From Owenia fusiformis (Eukaryota; Annelida; Polychaeta; Sabellida; Oweniidae), in assembly GCA_903813345.2 (NCBI GenBank), contig CAIIXF020000003.1, positions 17,806,931-17,870,930 on the forward strand: a stretch of DNA of 64,000 bases, given 5' to 3'. A program made the position numbers and the translations under genes. This document shows positions 49,301 through 55,300 of the stretch, one piece after another. The notes below the pieces were generated by a model, which was given only the letters and a program-made list of their open reading frames with translations, was not told the DNA's origin and made no database searches. Position 1 is the stretch's first letter; the number at the start of each line of letters is the position of its first letter.

Positions 49301-52300
49301 GGCTTTCAACAAGAAAATTGAGCTGTCTAATTCCCTACCCTGTAGGCAACCTAGTTTACTTTTCCACCTTTGGATCAATTATATTATAGCTACTGTATAC
49401 TAGTCAAAGTTCCGTTTACTCGGAATATGCTCCCAGGACAAAATCAAAATTCCACCCTCTTGGACAATACAGAATGTTAATTCCTGACCCTCCCTGTTTT
49501 GGGAGAGGGTTACTCAAATCTTTCAATGGTGTTAAATCTTTTAGTCATATGAAATGAATTAATTAATTTTCAATTCCGATGCATGTTTTTTTATTCATAA
49601 TTTAAATGTAGTAAATGGATTTTCAGGTTGTAGATTTCAAGGCGAACCCTTTTGTTTGGGCCAACAATAGTAACAGTGTCACATCAGGTGTATCAAAACT
49701 TGATTTGAAGATAGATGGGGCTACTTTAGCAGTCACAAATCTCAGTGAACCATTCAGCATTACATCTACCTTAAAAATCTTTTAGTCATATGATATGGAT
49801 TTTCAATTCAGATGCATGATTTTTTCTTCATAATTTATATGTAGTTTTATGGATTTTCAGGTTGTAGATTTCAAGGCGAACCCTTTTGTTTGGGCCAACA
49901 ACAGTAACAGTGTCACATCAGGTGTATCAAAGCTTGATTTGAAGATAGATGGGGCCACTTTAGCTGTCACAAATCTCAGTGAACCAATCAGCATCTACCT
50001 TACAAATCCTACCAAGATTCAACCAATTGCAGGAGGCATTACAAAACTTGCATGGACAAATCTTGAATTCAATGTTTCAAGCATGGATACTTCAATAACC
50101 ATTGTATTTGAATGTTCCAATGCTGCTGACATTTCTTCAGTCGATGTAGACGCAACTTTAGATGTTTATGTGGGGTCTGATTTTAACTCAACGCCAGAAA
50201 ATTTCACATACAAAACAGATGTCATACTTGGTGATATTCTGTCGAGTGATCAGGGTTTCTATAGTTTAGTGATACCTGTTATGTCACTAAATGGAACTGG
50301 ATCGTATAGTGCTGCCATCTTTTTTAATAGTTCATTATCAAACTCAGTTAATTTCATCCCATTGAATATCACCCCTGTAGAATCCAGCTGTATGTACTGG
50401 GACGCTAGCAATGACACATGGAGTAGTCTTGGCTGCAAAATCGGGACGAAATCAACTTTAACGACCACCCACTGTGAATGTACCCACCTGACCTCATTTG
50501 GAAGTACATTTTTCATCGCTCCTAACAAAATAAACTTCGCAGAGGATCTTGCGAAATTCGCAACATTCTGGGAAAATCCTACTGTGATTATACTGGTGTC
50601 AGGGCTGATGGGATTGTATGGCTTGCTGTGTGTGTGGGCCAGGAGGAAAGACAGAGAGGATGCTGAAAAGTTAGAAGTAATTAACCTTTTTTTATTAGAA
50701 CTCATCAATTTGTAAAATAGTGACACTGAGTCAAAATACTAATTTTTCGTAATAATGATTTCACAAAGCCTCAGAAATTACATTACCATCTTTTTTAACC
50801 CACCTCTCTAACTACCCTAATTTTCCTGACATGACTATTATTATGTCACCACCAGAAGAGTTCTATTTTTATAGTCTTCAACTTTGTTGTGGATGGTGTT
50901 CAGTGGTTGTCAATCAGTGTTTGGTGGTTGATGGTCAGCGTTTGGTGTCTGTAACAAATTTTGCATGTTTATGCCTTGTTAGTTCTATGAAAAATGAATT
51001 GATTCTGCTCCTTACAGGCAGCTTCTCCAATCTCAATTGAACACTATAGATTACATTAAAACCATTCAGACAGCAAAACAGCATACTCTGTGATTACATC
51101 ATATGGAAAGCTCTGGTGTAAAAAGCAAAGTTGGTGTGTGTTTGTAGGTGATAAACTTGGCAGATAATGACCCTTTGGCTACATATGTCTATACTGTGTT
51201 GGTAATGACTGGTGCAAGGCGGGGGGCAGGAACATCAGCCAATGTGACATTGACTCTCATAGGTATAGAAACAATTAAAGTACATTAATATGGATTTGAA
51301 TTTTGTCTCAGTTTTCCTCACAACAGATTTTCCTTTTTCTATGTTTTCATTTTTTAAGAATCTTTTTTCAAAAAATGAAAAATGTCTAAAATAACAGTAA
51401 TCACTTTCTAGGATATTTAGATATCATTTTTATTCACTCCTGGATCCCTTAAAATCATAAGATATTCTCATATCTTTAGGTAGTAAAGAAGAAAGCCTGC
51501 CACACTACCTTCACAGTGATAAGAGGGTTGTATGCCAACAAAGAGATGGCGATGCCTTCCAGGTGCGCTGTACAGAATTTCTTGGAGACATCACAGCTGT
51601 CAGACTCTGGCACGACAATAAGGGAGATAATCCTTCATGGTGTGTATTTTAACTCCCTCCCTCCCCTGATGCCTGCCCATATATAAAAACGTTAAAATAA
51701 GTTTATATATTTTTCTTGCTGCCCGATTTTAATGAACTGTCTGATTTTGGCCCATTTCTAGACAATTTACGATTTGTGAACTAAATATGATGTTCTACAT
51801 ATAATATCCCCACATATGTACATCTTGGTAAGTACATGTATTTCAAATAGCCTAAAAATTGTTGATGGTTGACATCAATGGTGGATCCTGGATATAGCTG
51901 TCACCCTGGGAGAATCCAGGTGTCCATGACAGTACAGTGAAGTAGAAACTTCACATTGGTACCTGTGACAAAGCAGGGTTGTTACAAAATATTTCAACAA
52001 TTTAGCTTCATAACAAAGGATTTTGTATCTGTGTAACACCTCAGAAATCCTTTGTCACATAGCTTCGTAAAATGCTTCGTAATGAAGCAATCGAACACTA
52101 CTTTGTAGCTGGTACCAATTTTAATACAGTTAAATATATAGCTTCAAATATAAAAGTTCAAACATATGTAAAGAAAATGCAGTGAAGGAGGTACCTGTTT
52201 TCAGTGCTTTACAGAAAGATAGTCTAACATTTTAAACACTACTGTAGGTATGTGAGCAAAGTCCAGGTGGAAGATATGCAGACAGGCAAAATATGGCAGA

Positions 52301-55300
52301 TCCTGACAGATTCATGGCTAGCTATTGACATAGGAGAGGGTGTTTTGGACAAGACATTCAAAGTGGCAACAAAAAGAGATATAAAGGAATATGGACGCCT
52401 CATCAGCAGTAGAACTGCAAGGTACACTGACACTGTACATGTATTAAACAGCGGTTGTTTTTGCTAGCATGTCACATTCACTCATGGGTCAATTTGTGAA
52501 TTTGAAATGTCACTAATAATTTTTATGCCACCACCAGAAGAAGTGATATATTGTTATAGTCTCAAACTTTTTTGTGAATGGAGTTTGGCAGTTGGCATTT
52601 GTAACAAATGGCAGGTGGTGACATTTTGCATGTTAATGTCTCGTCTCAATACTATTGAAACCAATGGAAGTTCCATCGGATAAATGAATTCAACAGGATA
52701 TTGAATTTTTAAAAATGTGAAATTTCTCATATAGGAATGAATAATTCAGTCAGGAGTCAGGAGTAAGATGAACTTCAGACAAGCCTGAAACTGAGTGAAA
52801 AGATATATAGTATTCAACAATAAAAGTCAATGTCAGTTAATTATTTCTTCATTGATAACTCCTTATTATGGATTACAGTGGCCTAGCTGATGGTCATATT
52901 TGGTTCTCTGTGTTCAACAGACCAGCCAGGAGTACATTCACTCGTGTACAGCGCCTTTCATGTTGCATATCTCTGCTGATGTGTACCATGCTTACAAGCA
53001 TCATGTTCTATGGTATATCTGAAGCTGATCCATTTGAGCAAAAGCTAGACCTGGGGTCGTTCAAGTTCACATGGACAGAGGTGCTAATAGGTACGTGCGT
53101 AATTAAGCTCACAACCAGAAGTGGTGACATATTGTTATAGTCTCCAACTTTTTTGTAAACTGTGTTTGGCTGTTGGTGTTTGGCCATGAGGCATGTTAAT
53201 ATATTAGTTACGCATGTTTATGTCACTACCAGAAGTGATGACATATAGTTATAGTCTCCAACCTTTTGTTTGTGGATGGTGTTTGGCCATCAGCTTTAGG
53301 GAATTGTGTGTTGATAATAGATATGCTACATAGTACTGAGTGCCTTCCACCTCACCATGAATATCATTATATTATTGGAAATAAACTAAAGAAATGTAAT
53401 GAAATATAATATAAGGGGTCATGTCTTAAGTTGAGTTGGGGAGGTAAAAAGCTACATGTAGGTTTCATTATAGAAATGAGAGATATTGCCAAATGTTACG
53501 TAAACAGGATCGGGACTTAAGCCATCATTAACTTGTAAGGCATGAAACTGACCTTTACAAGGTTCAGCATAATGATATATCTTTCTTATAATATACAGGT
53601 ATCCAGTCAAGCATCTTCATGTTCCCGATCAACATCCTCATAGTGCAGCTGTTCCGTTTATCTAAGCCACCCCCTGTGAAGAAAAAATCTGCCTACGAAA
53701 CCATGTCTCGTGCATCAATTCAAGTCAGTCAGATTCGCAGTTTGCGGGCACTTGAAGTGAAACCCACTCAGTCTCAGATTACAAGGCCTGTATCTTTAAT
53801 GGAGTCCATTGACAAATTCAAATCAAATGTGAAGTCAAGCTCAGTGCAGCTAACATCCAAAGTGTCTCAATTATTTTCCACACGTGGCGAAAGCGAAACT
53901 GACAAATCTGAATTTGATCAACATAAAGATGCAGCTAGGACTATTCACGAGCAAGAGGACGTTGATCCTAAAGTAAAGGATTCATTCAAATCATTTGGGA
54001 GTACAAGCTCAAATTGGTATTCAAATGTAACACTATCTGGTTTTTCTTCTGTAGATGAATTAAATGACAGCACCAAGACTGAGCTTGCGGATATAAAAGA
54101 TGATCCTCGGACCATTTCAGATCCAGTGATGAATGACTACGATATGAAGGACTTCGATGATGTGCGAAATTCATTAATGTCAATAAGGAATCTACTTTCC
54201 TCCTCTCTACCATCTAACACTGATGTTCATGCATTAAAATCGGATGAAGTTGATGCAGGAGCCAAGAGGAAAGCTCCATTAATCAATCCCGAGTGTGAAT
54301 CTGGTTCTGCTAAAAATCATCAAAAATCCAAAGACCCTGTTGATGGAGTATCAAGGAATAAATCTGTCACATTTGGAATAATGAGTCTGATCAAAAGAGT
54401 TCAGGCTGAATCTATACCAGATCCATTTGAGGATCAGTTTAAAGACTGTTATGAGGATATGAGTGTTAAAGATAGTGATGTTCACATAGAGCTAGGGAAT
54501 GGCAGTCAAGGTCGCGTAAAGTCAAGGAAGAAACGATTTAGATTTCCATGGTGGTTCATCTACATAGGTTTGTATAACAGTCAGGCCTCCTAGACTTTGA
54601 TTCATGTGGTTGTCAGTGCCGACGTCGCTGACTTCAATGAGGGAACTCGATGCACCAGAGGAGAAATAAGTTGGGAGAGAGGAACTGGTGGTTCGCAACT
54701 GAAGAACTGATATTCACATAGTGATATTGTGGTTCAGGTGGAAGAAACAAGGTCAGTGACGTTGAAACTGACGATTGTGTGAGTCGAAGTCTAGGAGGCC
54801 TGTACAAGTCTGATGTATTTTTATTTCATTTTTTGTTTACACAAATGTAAATTTAAGCTCAGTATATGAATATCTCTCATCTCTCTCTTTTTGTATTGTG
54901 TTTTTATGTCCATAACATGTTTGTTTAGCTTGTAGTATATTTATACATTCTCAAAATCGCACTATGGTTTTATCTATATTTTCTTACATGTATTTCAGGC
55001 TGGGTGCTTGTTATTCTGACCACCCTCAGCACAGGGTTCTTTATCATGTTATACAGTATGAGTTATGGTAGTAAGCGTACTGTTGAGTGGTTATGCTCTA
55101 TAGCTGTATCGATTACCCAGAGTGTTTTCTTAGAGCAACCCATCAAGGTAGGCCATAGATTCGAATCTCAGGCTGGGTGCTATTTATTCTGATCACCCTA
55201 AGCACAGGGTTCTTTATCATGTTATACAGTATGAGTTATGGTAGTAAGCGTACGGTTGAGTGGTTATGCTCTATAGCTGTGTCAATTACCCAGAGTGTTT

